Of a DNA stretch of 64,000 nucleotides, positions 51,001 through 63,212 are shown piece after piece; the first letter of the stretch is position 1; every line of letters begins with the position of its first letter. The stretch is from assembly GCA_036785705.1 (NCBI GenBank), contig JAWUZG010000015.1, positions 4,169,001 to 4,233,000 on the forward strand, written 5' to 3'. Source of the DNA: Acanthornis magna (Eukaryota > Chordata > Aves > Passeriformes > Acanthizidae). The notes under the pieces were generated by a model. The model ran no database searches, was not told where the DNA came from, and saw nothing but the letters and a program-made list of their open reading frames with translations. Made by a program: the position numbers and the translations under genes.

Positions 51001-51457
51001 AATGCAACAACCTACTATAATATCTCTTTTCTTGGAACAATTGTGTATAACACTGGGAAAAATAAAGCATGTCTCTGAAAACAAAAATGTCCTTCTGACA
51101 AGAATTGCTACAATTTGGACAGTGGGAGTTTTTCCACTGCTGGAGAACAGAGCAATACCACATGGAGAAGGAGACAGGGAATCCACATTGGTCCCTGAAT
51201 TTCAGATCCTGATCTCTCTGCTGAACTGTGCAGAAATTTAATGTCAAACAGCTATCCAGAGCCCTTCCTAGGTTACCGTTATAAAACTTGAATGATGTTT
51301 TCTGGGTCCACGCGGAAGTTCTTGAAGTTTGCTGAGCTTATCTAAAGAAAAAGTCAGGTAGCTGCAAAGTGAATGACAATGATGTTCATTACTATTATAT
51401 GTACAACTGTATATACAGCTATATACATATATAGTAAAATACATAACTACATAATGA

Positions 51458-51461
<4 letters not shown>
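48066..51461. other. non-coding interval
   Basis: Nothing is recognised. A 115-codon minus-strand frame (50900-51247) is rich in Cys, Gln and Tyr but has no known motif spacing, and other frames overlap it. It could be an exon-like accident. There are no tandem arrays until the TA repeat at 51462. Confidence 0.5.

Positions 51462-51491
<30 letters not shown>
51462..51491. repeat. (TA)15 dinucleotide microsatellite
   Basis: Fifteen perfect TA units are preceded by shorter TATA pieces (about 51405-51435). Confidence 0.95.
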
Positions 51492-51497
<6 letters not shown>

Positions 51498-51890
51498 CAT
51501 CTATTTTTTCAGTCACCCAGGTGTTAGGAAAATTTCTGCTGAAAGTTCTCATATTGCAGTGAGATCTTGAAGAAGGGTGACCACATTTACCTCTGCGTCT
51601 CAGGAGCCTCCTGCAGAATTTGGTCCAGGTTTTCCACGGACTCTTTTATAAACTTGTGTCCTCTGGTAGGAGTTCAAAAGGACAGTGCTTCAGTGTGCAT
51701 TGGACTGACTTTTCTTCCTCCTGCATCTGCATACGCTGTGTGACAGGCAAATGGCTGAAGGTTAATTGTTACTTTAGGATATTATGTTCCTTCTCTCTCT
51801 TGTTAATTCTGGGGACAGGGTGGGGAAAGAAAATCCCTCATACTTGAACCTTGCGGCAAATATCTCGATGGCTGATTAAATGTTTGCCTT

Positions 51891-52048
51891 AAAAGAAAAC
51901 ACAAAACAGAAAAAAAACAACCAACAAAGAAAAAAGCAAACAGAAAACCAAACAAATTAAAAAACGAACAAAAACACAAACAAATAAAAAACAAACAAAA
52001 ACACAAACAAACAAAAACACAAACAAACAAACCAAAACCAGCCCAAAG
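51891..52048 (+). repeat. A/C-rich (CAAA)n-type low-complexity tract
   Basis: About 158 bases are almost free of T (three T in total) and G, built from CAAA, CAAAA and ACAAAC units that are irregular but in the second half close to 8- and 16-base periodic. This strand asymmetry is strong. It reads as Cys/Phe/Val-rich protein on the minus strand, an artefact. Confidence 0.85.
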
Positions 52049-52949
52049 GTACTTCTCCTTTATAAAATATTACATTAAAAAACCAAAAGTTTTACCTGGT
52101 GCTTTTGATGTGCTTGTAGCTGAGAGAACTGGTCCAAATCAGGAACATCTATTACTTTTATTTTCTTGGGGCTTTTTTAGGGTTATCAGAAGCTTTATTT
52201 CTTTGCCCCCATTAATGTCAGCGTTTCTCTGTAGCTTAAACCCCTTTTTAACAAGGTCAGAATCAGTACCAATAACTCCAAGGATGCCAGGGAGGCACAT
52301 GGGCAGAAGAGGCATCTTCCAATTTTTTTTTACTCTCCTGAGTAATGTACAAGCCCATACTGTTCATTCTACCTGCAAACTTCTCGGGATGGAAGGGAAG
52401 AGCAGGAAAGACAGGAGCGGAAGAAGAGAGCAGGGGGCAGAGGCTGGCTGTGGCTTGAGCTGACCTGTGACCACCAGCCCATGGCCTGGCTGCCTGTCCA
52501 CCAGCACCAAGGGAATGATGCAGCAACCTGGGCTTTTCCTTGATGATCCCCAAAAGTGTTTCCTGCATGGCCTATGGAGTGGATGATCCATTTCCAGCCC
52601 AGCTGAAAGGGATCAGAGGGGCAAGGGCAGCTGAAGTGGCCCTGGCACCATGCTCCTGGAAGAGGCAGAGCCATTAGGTGCACATTAAGTAACTGATGAA
52701 CTGCCTGCCAGCGCCTGGCAGCTTCATTTCCAGCTCCATCCTTTTAATTCCAGCTTCTCTTTCATCCGTGTGAGCCACAGGGCAGCGAACACGTGAGGGT
52801 TTCTACCCAATTACTCCTCTCTTTAACGGTGTGGGAAAGTGAGGAGCTGCTCCATGCCCACCGGAGGTGGAGGGGATGCTCAGCATCCAAGGAGATGTAT
52901 GCCCGTGACCTTCTGGCTGTAAGGTGGCAGAGCAGCCCATGCTGTGCTA

Positions 52950-53420
52950 CATCTCATATCCATATTCATGGCTCGTTTATTCACGAAAGAAATGACTGGA
53001 TTAGAGATGGTTTGAAGGACACTGGCCACGGAGTTGAAATACGCTCAAGTTGCTCACAAATTAGAACTCCGTCATTTTTCATAATAAATTGGCAACCACT
53101 GTAAATCCACGTGCATCAGTGTTGTTATTGGAAATGCTATGTATTTTATTGGATTGGGAACATTTTGCAGCTATCAACCTGTCAATTATTTCAGCACAAC
53201 ACAAGGTTTCTCATGATGATGGATGGCGATTCTAAATAATTTTTATAAAGTATTTCTACTTACAGTGGTGTCAGGAAGCCTGCCTGCCTGTGAAATATTG
53301 TGATTTTTGAAACACTTACCTGATAACGCTCCTTAATTGTGTAACATTAATCTGTGTGTCAATCAAATGCTTGCAGGCTAATAAATGGAATTTTTTCCTG
53401 AGGTTTACATAAAGGGGGGA
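52950..53420. promoter_or_regulatory. enhancer-like block with PBX/MEIS-type site
   Basis: The block is complex AT-rich, non-repetitive sequence with short frames only. It contains TGTCAATCA at 53357-53365, the complement of the TGATTGACA core bound by PBX-MEIS, plus a CTGTCAATTA variant near 53178 and several TAAT cores. Of all the internal blocks this looks most like a deeply conserved non-coding element, but that is judgement from texture only. Confidence 0.4.
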
Positions 53421-54479
53421 AAATTAAGATCATAGAAAACTGTTGGCAGCATATGAAGGAAGAAGCAATGCCAGACTTGTAACCAACCATGAAAATGCAT
53501 GTTATGAAGAATAAAGAAAAGATGAACCTTCTTCACTAATGAACTGTACTTTTATTCAGAAGGAAGATGTCTTCCAGCAACATGTTTTTAGTTTCTCTCT
53601 CTTTCTCCCCACTACTAACACATTGAGTGAAAAAAACCACCGAGTTTTACATGTCTTGAGCAGATTCAAACACCTGTGAATAAAAAAGGTGCTAGACATT
53701 AGATACCTGCTCTATAAGTTTCAAAGTCCTTTTCAGAGATTAGTAAAAGATATTATTTCATCCCACAGAAATGAAAATTAAGTCATATGAAGCTGCTTTA
53801 ACCAAAAGCACACAGTAAGTTAGAAGGAGAATATATGAAGTACAGCAATGTCCCAAAATATCTGGAAGGCCAAGTAAACCAAAAGATACTGCCTCGGACC
53901 TAAAAGTGCTGTCCACATTTGCCCACAGCCAGAAGGGCTGTGCAGGGCAAGGAAAGCTCCAGGGACCACAGCACAAACAAGTCCCAGCTTTGGTGACACT
54001 CTCCTCCATCCCTGGCCAAGAAGAGCCACCCCAGAGGGACGGCAGTCTGTGACTGTCCCTGAGCTGGGATTGTTGGTGTCACTGCACCCAGACCTTTCTG
54101 TGAGCCTGCGCCAACACAGAATCCTTCACCAGCAGGGAATAAATCGTGTCTCAAGTGCGTGTCCAACCCCAGCTCCCTCCTGCTGATGCTGCTGCTCTTG
54201 GCTTTATCGCATCCAGAGGTTCGGGGCCACAGCCCCATTTACCTGCCCCTGAGTTTGGGGTGAAAAAAGGTCAAAACATTTCAAAGGTGCACCCTCTATG
54301 GTCCCACAGGGCCCAGATGTTTGAAGCAGGATGTGCTGGGTCTGCAGAGCTCCTGTGTTAGGAGAGCTCCCAGGTCCCTGAAGGACTGTGCTGTCCCTGC
54401 CCCTGACCCCTCCCAGCCTGCAGCACTGACCACTCGGAATTCCTGTGGCAGGAATGGACTCTAGGCAGTCTGGCACCGA
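53421..54479. other. non-coding interval, nothing recognised
   Basis: Short overlapping frames occur on both strands (up to 112 codons, 53900-54238 minus). No repeat or site is supported. Confidence 0.55.
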
Positions 54480-55400
54480 TCCCTATTTATACACCAGGCA
54501 GCATTTTCCAGCTATTAAATTGATTTTATATGTGCAAGCCTGTTTCGGCAATTAAAGCAAAAAACCTTTATAGCTCTTTTGGTTTGAATTGGGCTGGTTT
54601 CAAACCCAGGTACTAAAATGGATAAAATTATCTTGAAAAGCAAAGGAATTACACTGTACTCTGAGCTCCTCTGCATCATGTTATGAAAGACACAAAGATA
54701 ATATTTGTATAAATTAAGGCTATTGGAGACGTATGGTATTTCAGTTTTTGCTTCATTAAGTTGTCCTCCAGCCCTGAACATCCCCAGATCTATTCTGCAG
54801 CACTTTTCTATTTTAAATTTAATCTACCCTGCTGCAGAATGAAAGCTTAAAAGGATATTGCCTCTTTAAATTAAATGTGGAAAAAAATAACAATGGTGGA
54901 ATTCTTGCTGAAGTGAATGCAATCTATTATATAAGTTCTAGAATTCATAATATTTTCATCTGTCCTTTAGCCTCCCCTCTAGCTCAGCAGTATATTTCTT
55001 CACTGTTTCACTAGCACCACAATTACATTTTTTTCATTGATTGTAAGAGCAGAAGAAGCCACTGCTCTTACTGTGACCATTTAATCTGATTTCACATGTA
55101 TAACAGACCCTAGGACATGTCAGGATTAATTCTTAATTTGATTAAAACAACTTTTGGAAAAATATCCAATCCTTTCCCTACAGTTTCCAAGTAAAGGATT
55201 AGACCTTTGTAACTCTTCATGAGTTGTTCAAATCACCCATTATTTTAGCTTTATCATGACAAAAAGTTCACTGTTTTGAGGCATGAATTTCATCTTTCTC
55301 TAATTTATAGATATTGGATCATTCTTTCGTGAGACTTTTTTTTTCTCTGTGTGGACTGAATGACAATCAAATCACCACTGAAGCTTCTAATTGGTGGTGA
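54480..55400. promoter_or_regulatory. AT-rich enhancer-like block with a hairpin
   Basis: This is a long AT-rich non-repetitive stretch, poor in CpG and open frames, with several TTAAT and TAAAT cores. A perfect 10-bp stem with a 9-base loop lies at 55043-55071. It could be one or several elements. Borders are approximate. Confidence 0.25.
55043..55071. other. 10-bp perfect hairpin
   Basis: GTAAGAGCAG (55043-55052) and CTGCTCTTAC (55062-55071) are exact complements around a 9-base loop. About one such hairpin is expected by chance in 64 kb. The stem is too short for a miRNA precursor. Confidence 0.6.
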
Positions 55401-55668
55401 AAATACCATTTCCCTGTAATCCTCATGACTTTTCCCAGAGCCTTATTACCAACGAAACAACCATGCCAGACATGCTAGCCAGTAAGAGATAAAACAATGA
55501 TTTAAATCATGCCCTTATGGGGATTATCCACCCCATTCAGTCCTATATTGGCATCTGCCTCCTTGCGACAATCAGAATTTTCTCCCAGGGCTCTCCTTTC
55601 GATCAGAGGCCCCTGCTCTGGCTGCCTGGGGGGAAGAAGGCAGGGACTGGGTTTGCTAGAGCACCCAA

Positions 55669-55741
55669 AGGTGCCACCAGCCATTCCCAGAGGTGCCATG
55701 AGCCATTCCCAGAGGTGCCAGCAGCCATTCTCAGAGGTGCC
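55669..55741 (+). repeat. 22-bp minisatellite, 3.3 copies
   Basis: Units 55669-55690, 55691-55712 and 55713-55734 each begin AGGTGCC and end GCCATTC(C/T)CAG or CCATTCCCAG, with 2-3 differences. A 7-base partial unit follows. Twenty-two is not a multiple of three, so it is unlikely to be coding. Confidence 0.92.
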
Positions 55742-58309
55742 TGGCACCGTTACTTCCCTGCTGTGCTCTGGCAAGGCTGTTCTGTTTTGCCCAGGGGAAC
55801 CTGAGCCAGAGGGAAGGAAAGAGGCTGCAAACATGTCTATAGGTGAGTGGGTAGGACGTTACCTGTGCACTCAGTACATAAATCCTGCCGCCGCACTGGG
55901 TGTATCTGATGGGAATGCTCTGAGAACACCATAGCAAATTGAGCCTTAAGCCAGGAGGGGCAGAATAATGTCTGATTTTCATGGATGTGAAGTAGACGTG
56001 AGCTTGAGAGAGGCAGAACCTGCTCCTGGCCATCCCAGGGGCAGAACTCCAGGGGCCTGCAGAACTTTACTGCTAATGCTGCTGGTGTCTCCAGCCTGGG
56101 AGCTGGAGGGGCAGCCTGCTGGGGATTTTATGAATCCAAACAGAAGGCTTCATTTTCCTAGTTTTCATAATAGGTGTTCAACTTCTTGGGTGTTTCTGGG
56201 TCAGCAGATCTTTGAAGGACAGGGGATGGGGAATATTGCAAAATGTCTTGGAGTTATTGTCCTGCTGGTAGAATAGAGTTCCTCTGCAGACAGGTAAATT
56301 CCCAGAAATAGAATTAGGAGAATGTGGGTGGAGCAGACACCCAGAGAGACGGCAGGATCTCCACCCCTGAAGGTTTTCAGGTCTCACTGAGGCAAAGCCG
56401 TGGCTGACCAATGTGGTATTGGCATTAGTCCTGCTTGGAGCAGGAAGTTGGGTGAGAGACCTTCTGTCACGTGGGAGCATGGAGGGACACACTCAGGAAG
56501 GATTTTCAGAGTCATCCTGGAGCCACCAGGAGGTTCCTAATGGAAAGCAGCTCCTCCTGCACTCCGGCTATGAGAGAGGGCTCTCGTGGGTGTTCTCAGT
56601 GAGAGTGCCCTGGGAAAAGGCAAGTGCAGGCCAGGAAGGGGGAATTAAACTGTGTCACTGAGAGCAGCAATTAAAGAAGCCAATTGAGATTTCAAGGAAA
56701 AAGCATGAATCTATAGGGTATATTAGTTAATTAAAACAGAAGCATCATCTCCAGGCCTCTTTCATTCACAGAAAGCTTCTGTTTCTTGCTAAAGGCATAT
56801 TGAATTGGCGACAGTAGCACAAGACAACTGTGGTTGCTTTTGGAATGAAGTTGTTAGTTCAGAAGAGGAACACACCCCTTCCCTGGAGTCCCAAGTTCTT
56901 GGCTGGAGGAGATTCCAGCCCTGCTGTACTGCGTGTTCAGGGTGGAGCAAAATGATTCAAGCAAAGGCAGATACTGCTTACAGCTTAATTGCTGCTGCAG
57001 TGTATCTCTTCCCCAAGTTCAGCTATCTCCTGGCAGAGCCACCTAACCCCCTGTGGAGCCTGGGGTCAGCCTCTAGCCCCAGCAAAGTCCAATGTCCAAA
57101 TTCCCACAGACTCTGTTCTCCCAGGAATGTGGCTGTGTTTTATGCACAACAGGGCCTTCGCTTCATTTCTTCTGCATCCCCTCAGGATCACAGCAGCAGG
57201 TTCACTCACCACATCCATTTGCTGGCCACCTCTGAACCATCTCTGAGTGGGGCTGTTCTCCCACAGACGATGTTTGTGAAAGGGAATACATAACAGGAGG
57301 ACTTGAGTAGATTTTGGGTCCACTGCTGCTGGAGCCGATGGGTAACAAAGGAAAACGCCAGAAAAAGCTTTACAGTCAAAGTTGTTTTGTTTTGGTTTTA
57401 GCTGGGGGAGGGTTTTTTCCTCCCACTTAATGAAAAAGGTCTTTTCCTTGCCATAACCAAGAAAGAAGGCTGCAGCACTTGGCAAACACACTTCTATTAA
57501 GTGCATTTGCTGGAAATGTTTATACTTTGCTCTTGACAACTGTCTTGACTATAGCGAGCATTGCACTGTACCTTGCATAATTCTGACACGGGAACAAAGT
57601 CCTGGTGGAGGAGGTGACAGTGCCATTCCTTGGGACTTTTTTTTCTTTTTATATCTGTCAGTTGAGGTAATCAAAGGCACTATCTTTGTCTGGAAAATAT
57701 TTTCCTGCTCTCGAGGGATTCTCTTTCTGCTCTGGATGAATTTAAGAGCAGGAGGAGAATGTCTTTGCAGGGAGTGAAGGGGAGGTGGGGAACTCCATAA
57801 GAGCAGGGAAATCACCACTACCTTCCATGCAAACTGACAGATGTTTAGCAAGGGGTTCTCTGCCTTCCTCCAAAACTCCCCTTCTGCAGCATGTTGCCTG
57901 GAAACCCTCTGCTTCTTCCCCTTTCACATTTAATTACTGCAAATTGCTGAAAACTTTATCTAAACTCCTATCAGACAGACAAATCACCATTTGATTAAGG
58001 CAGACAAATAGTCCTAAGTAATTCCAAAAGCTGATCTCTGCTTACTTTGGGGTTTTGGAGGATTTTTCCCCCTTACTGTCAGGATTCAACCCAGCATTTC
58101 CCAAGCCGAGTAACAGGAATCTGGGCTAATTCAGGAAGGGCCTTGCTCTCTGATTTTGTATATGACTAGAAGATAAGAAAGGATGTAGACAGAGATTAGC
58201 ATAAGAGACTTGTTAAATGAATATGAATGGGTCCTCTGGCAGCTAAACAGATGGTGGCTGTTCGCTGGCCCCTGTGAAATGGTGCTGGTGCTGGGGTTAT
58301 CCTTACAGA
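55742..58309. other. non-coding interval, nothing recognised
   Basis: The longest frames are 162 codons (56805-57293 plus) and 157 codons (57066-57539 minus). They overlap each other on opposite strands and neither shows a domain. No repeats of note are present. Confidence 0.5.
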
Positions 58310-58650
58310 TGGATGTCCCCGTTACAGCTTGGCTTCTCTTCCGCAAGCCTCCGTGGAGAGGCAGTGGAACACAGCCCATCCGGGGCAGGATTTGCTCTTT
58401 GCCCCCAGCCTCTCTCTGCGGCTGGAGCTGGGGATGACACAGGGCGTGGGGAGGCAGCCCCAGGGCAGGAACCCGTCATCTCGGTGCCATGCTAATGCCG
58501 TGGTTGGATCAGGGTGTCGCACGGCGCTGGTGCCGGGGCTGGCACGGCTCCCTGACACTGAGGTGTCACCCACACAGGTGTGGCTTCACGGCACTCCGGT
58601 TCCCAGAGCAGAGCCTGCAGCCCTGTGCCCGTTTCCTACGTGGAGCAGAT
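58310..58650. other. orphan CpG-richer patch
   Basis: About eighteen CpGs occur in 340 bases of GC-rich DNA, with several overlapping frames on both strands as GC-rich sequence gives. No TATA, splice pattern or protein family is recognised. It could be an unmethylated orphan island or the first exon of an unannotated RNA. Confidence 0.35.
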
Positions 58651-59879
58651 GTGTGGGTGCCTCCCAGGGCAAAGATCCACCCCATGGGGACAGGGACATC
58701 TCTGGCAGGAAGAGCAAAATGAAAGGTTTGAAGGTTTGAAAGGCTCCCTCTCCCCTTGTTCACACGAGGGAGTCAAATGAGAAGATGAGAGTGGACAGGG
58801 GGCCGAGCCCCAGAGTGTGACTCTGGTTGTCTTCTGTGAAGGAGTTTCATCAAAGGCCATGAGATGCTCACTCTGAGCATCATTTGCAGCCTGCCCCCAG
58901 GAGCAGCTCAGGCCCCAGCCTGCACCATGAGTCTGCTGGGAATCATTGACTCTTGTTTCTGGAGTCTCCAATTTAGAGAGGCTGGACAAAGCAGAAAGAC
59001 TAAATCACCCAGACGACTTCTAGCAAGAATAGTCTCCCCCAGGTCAGGAATGCAGGCAAACCTGACCCGAGGGCTAGCTGCCCTCAGGGCTTGCTTTTAT
59101 TATTTTTTTTTACCCCTGACAAACGCCTGGCTGCTGTTTCCACTGCTACCCAGTTTTCGCTGCCTCTGCAAAGAGCTACACAGGCCCCAAAGAGTTAATT
59201 CAGACTGAAGCAAAACAGCACCCTAGAGCCAGGCTTTTCCCCCCTGCTTGTGAGAATCGCTGTTCCCATCCAGCTCTGCACACTTGCAGCTCTCCCAGTT
59301 AACAGGTTGTTTGTCTTTCAGTGGATCGGAGGGAGTCTGTGTAAACCTCCATGCAACTGACTTTAATTACCTGCCAAACCTGCACCAGGGCATAAGCCCA
59401 CATATTGTATGTGACATTACCAGTAGAGCAAGTACTGGAATGCAGGGGCTAGAATAATTTGACAGCTAACATAAAGCACCATGATTTATATTTTGGTTAT
59501 ATTGAGATTTTTTCCCCCCTCTTTGAGCACTCATATAAATATTTACTTGGATCCTAGGACCTTGCTTAACCCTCACAGTGCCACGTTTCATCTTCTTCCT
59601 TTTTTCTTTTTTTTCCCGTATTTTTGTTTTTCAGCAGCTACTCCAAAAATGCCTTTCATTTTAAAACACAGAAGATTTAAACCAAAAATAACTTCACCTT
59701 TAAACTGTTTCATCTGTAAACAATGTGATTCAGTAATCTTGATATATTTACTGTAGACTTCAATTGAAAACAGATTATGGCAAAGGGATTCTTTTAAAAG
59801 ATACTTGACTTTTTAGTAGGAACATTGGGTTTAGATTCTGAAGCAGACATCAGCTGATGCCTCTGCTTTGTTTTAAATT
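58651..59879. other. non-coding interval, nothing recognised
   Basis: It passes from GC-rich to AT-rich with T-runs near 59100 and 59600. Only short frames are present (up to 117 codons, 58636-58989 minus). Confidence 0.5.
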
Positions 59880-60200
59880 TTGCCCAAGCTATTTCATTAA
59901 TTATTGAGCTGAGTAACATGACTATAAAGTCTGTTTATTTCAAACTTAAACTTCTCTGCTATTTAAGGATTCTTTTTCTTTTTTGTCACCTCACGGTTTC
60001 AGTCTCCATGCAGCAGGACAGAATTCACTGCATAAGAGAGTTCTGGTGATACTGCAAATCAGAAAGCCATAGACTTTATTATTGCTGTTATCACCATGAT
60101 TCCTGTCTGTCTATCTGACTTGAGCAGGAGTCATGCATTACGTAGCCTCGGAGGCTCATAGGTATTAATTTGCTTAATACCCTGCTCTTTTGGGTGTCTG
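59880..60200. promoter_or_regulatory. enhancer-like block with inverted TTAAT sites
   Basis: The block is AT-rich and non-repetitive. GGTATTAA (60161-60168) and TTAATACC (60174-60181) form perfect 8-base arms around 5 bases, and a second small palindrome GCCTCGGAGGC lies just upstream. ATTAATTATT lies near 59896. Paired homeodomain-type half-sites fit a cis-regulatory element. Conservation is untested. Confidence 0.33.
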
Positions 60201-62660
60201 ACTTGAGAGAAGTGAGGATCTGGAAATACCCTTTCAAAACCATTTTCTGCTAACAAACATCCTCGCTGCCCCTTTCATCCATCTGAGGAGTGGGTTAACC
60301 TGTCGCTGCACAAAACCAGTGCTGGCCCTGATGAATTTGTGCTCTTCAGCCCTCGAGATCCACACGTGCTCTTGCAGAGCAGTGCAGCACTGCCACTGCA
60401 ATACTCAGAATAAAACACTTGATCCAGGGGTCAAGGCTGACATAAAAATAAAGATGGCCTGTGTCAAAAAGAGTTTAGCAGTGCTCTCTTTCTGATGCCC
60501 TGAATGCACTCAGTTTATCAGCCCCAGCCACTGAGCAAGCTAGAGCTGGTATTGCCACTGCAATTGCACTACACGACATGTGGAGCTGGATGGCGTTGGA
60601 CAGTGAGCCAGATGGGGACCAGACTGAGGAGAAATGTGAAAGCTTTCCTTCAGGATCGCATGAGCAGAGATTTCAGACTCAAAACCCTTTTTTCCTGTAA
60701 TTGTTGGCTGCCTTAAATAGGGGGGAAATGCAGATTTGGAAGCTGTGAGGGCCTGTGTTAGCTCAGAGACCTGTTTATAATTATATGTTCCCTTTCTCAT
60801 GTTTGCAGAAGCTTTAGGTAATAAGTGCACCACAGCACAGGAGCAAAGAAGAAGCAGTTAGCTGAAGAGCAAGGGGCAGGTTTATTGCCCTCTGTAATTT
60901 CTTTTGTGAATGGGCTCCCTGAACCAGCAGGAAAATTTCAGCTCCATTCCACAGTAAAAAAACCAGGATCCTGCCCTGTGCCTCCAGCTGTGTGATGGGA
61001 GGACAGGCAGCAGGGCCCAGAGGAGCTGGTCAGGCTGAGCCCTGCCGTCAGTCTACAGCTCACCTTGGCTGGGTCACCATAACCCTGTGAAAGGTCAGTG
61101 GCTTCCTTTCATAAATTACCTGACTTTCTACCAGAGAAGGAGTAAGTACTGTTTATTTTTATTAATGCAGGTTTCAGGTGCTTGGCACCAATTTCTTGCC
61201 ACACTTAGTTCAGAAAAAAAATCGTGTTGACCACGGTGCCCTTGTCGCTGTGTGTTTAATATCCTTTATAAAGCCAGGAGCACCTTTCTGGAAACAAATG
61301 AAGTCTCATTAGTGAGAAGTCGAGGCTAAAGCAGAATCAGATCTTTGCATTTTATCAGAGGGAGGTTGCAGGCTTCGATAGACAAATACAGGCACAAGCA
61401 ATGCCCAGATATTTGCAATACATGTGTGTTATTGCAATAGTGGATGAAAACATCACAGTTTAAAGATCATCCCAGCTCTGCAGCTGTGTGGACACATCTT
61501 AGTATCTCCTAGCACTTCAGTAAAAGCCAGAGTCTGCAGAGAGGGTACAGTTAAAATGGTGTATTAGAGCAGCACAGTGACATTGGCAGTGGAGTTTCCT
61601 CTACTATAAACCTTCACCCACTGTCTCCAACAACGAGGAAAAAGGCAGGAGAAATAAGTTTGAGATGTTTCTTTAAAGAAAGCACTAAACTTGGTAAAAG
61701 GACACAGCTTTGCTACCTTGCTCTCTGCCCCTCATGCCTCAGGATATCATAAATTTTTGATACCAATAAAACAGAATTTTTGATGAGCTGCTATTTTGCA
61801 TTAAAGCAACTTTACATGCAAAGATTGCATAATAGGAAGTAAAATTGAATTTTGCCTCAGAACAAGTTCTTATTATTAATTTAAGTGTTTTTTATATATT
61901 TTAGCAGCAGCTTATCATTCTATATATTTAATTTCTTTCAAGTGAGAACACTTAGCATTGGTTTCCTTGTCTAAACAAATCTTTTAAGAGAACACATGTA
62001 TAAAGTGGAAATGCAGTGTTTTGAATCTGTGCCTTAAGACAAACAGTGAAACTTTAAAAGGGGAAATAAAGAAATGGCAGAGGACAACTATCTCTAAAAT
62101 CTACCAGCAGGCTCCTTGGGACAGGGAAATGTGTCTCTTTCTCTGTGTGGAATAATTTTTTCCCGTCTTTACTGCAGTGTTTATTCTAACCGTATCATGG
62201 CAAAACTGTAAATACAATAAGCCCTTATTGGAGCGATTCTTGTTAAGGCAAAGGATTTGCAGTACCTTAGGTCTTGAGTATACCACAGTCCATTTCCTAG
62301 CACTTCCACACACTGTGATACACTGGACCAGCTCACAAATATAAATTGGTTCTTCCCTATCCTGGATGCATTAGCAAGAAAACATTTTGCAGCACTTCAT
62401 GCTGCATTCAGAATTTACTACTGAAAGCCACCATTTAAAAACTAAGAAAAGGCAGAGCTTGTAAGCTTTTTTTAAACCATCCCTTTTCTTGTTCTCCTTC
62501 TTACATGAAACAGAAGTCCAGTGTGGGATCCTATCAGACCATTGCATGCGACATTACTGAACACACCATGCAGGATTATGCAATAAGCTATTTACAGTAT
62601 GTGTGTGCCCACATAACTTCAGACTGAATGCAACCCTAATGGAGTGAAACATCATGATTT
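60201..62660. other. non-coding interval upstream of the polypurine tract
   Basis: No gene or named repeat is present. The DNA is AT-rich near 61740-61960. Frames are under 100 codons. Confidence 0.5.
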
Positions 62661-62856
62661 AAAAGGGAAAAAAGAAGGAGAGAGAGAGAGAAAGAGAGAG
62701 AGAAAAAGAGAGAGAGAAAGAGAGAAAAAGAGAGAGAAAGAGAGAGAGAAGAAGAGAGAGAGAGAGAGAGAAAGAGAGAGAAAGAGAGAATGCGAGAAAG
62801 CAAGAAAGAAAGCGAGAAAGTGAGAAAGCAAGAAAGCAAGCAAGAAAGAAAGCAAA

Positions 62857-62952
<96 letters not shown>

Positions 62953-62956
62953 GAAG
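62661..62956 (+). repeat. polypurine tract: GA-rich, then (GAAA)n
   Basis: Two uninterrupted purine runs (62661-62790, 130 bases of GA/GAAA mixtures; 62854-62956, 103 bases ending in about 24 GAAA units) are joined by a degenerate segment with a few C and T. It ends about 45 bases before the CpG island. Long polypurine tracts can form triplexes and bind GAGA-type factors. Frames through it give Phe/Leu/Ser repeats on the minus strand and are artefacts. Confidence 0.95.
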
Positions 62957-63212
62957 TAATTGAAACTTTTCCAAATAAAGATTTTAAAAAATCGAAATAG
63001 AGAAGGGAGCCCCGGAGCCGAGGCAGGGGAGGATGCGGAGCCGGGCGCTCGCAGCTCCGCGGCCAGCGGAACGCAGCGGGCTCCCCGCGGAACCTGCGCA
63101 CGGCGCTGCGCGGCCGCTGAGCCAGAGAGGGCTCTGCGAGCGCTGGGGATGTTTTATCTGTCCTCCCCGAAACCCGACACCCCCAGCCCCGAAGAGCTAC
63201 CCTGACCTTGGT

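Noticed and set aside
50900..51247. Cys-rich 115-codon minus frame that might be a zinc-binding exon
   Set aside because: The Cys and His spacing fits no finger class I know, and there is no support from splice sites.
55043..55071. miRNA precursor hairpin
   Set aside because: The stem is only 10 bp with no extension beyond it; precursors need about 25-30 bp. About one such hairpin is expected by chance.
62636..63101. Phe/Leu/Ser-rich minus-strand frames that look like membrane proteins
   Set aside because: They come from the GAAA and GA tract read as TTTC/TC; the hydrophobicity is an artefact.
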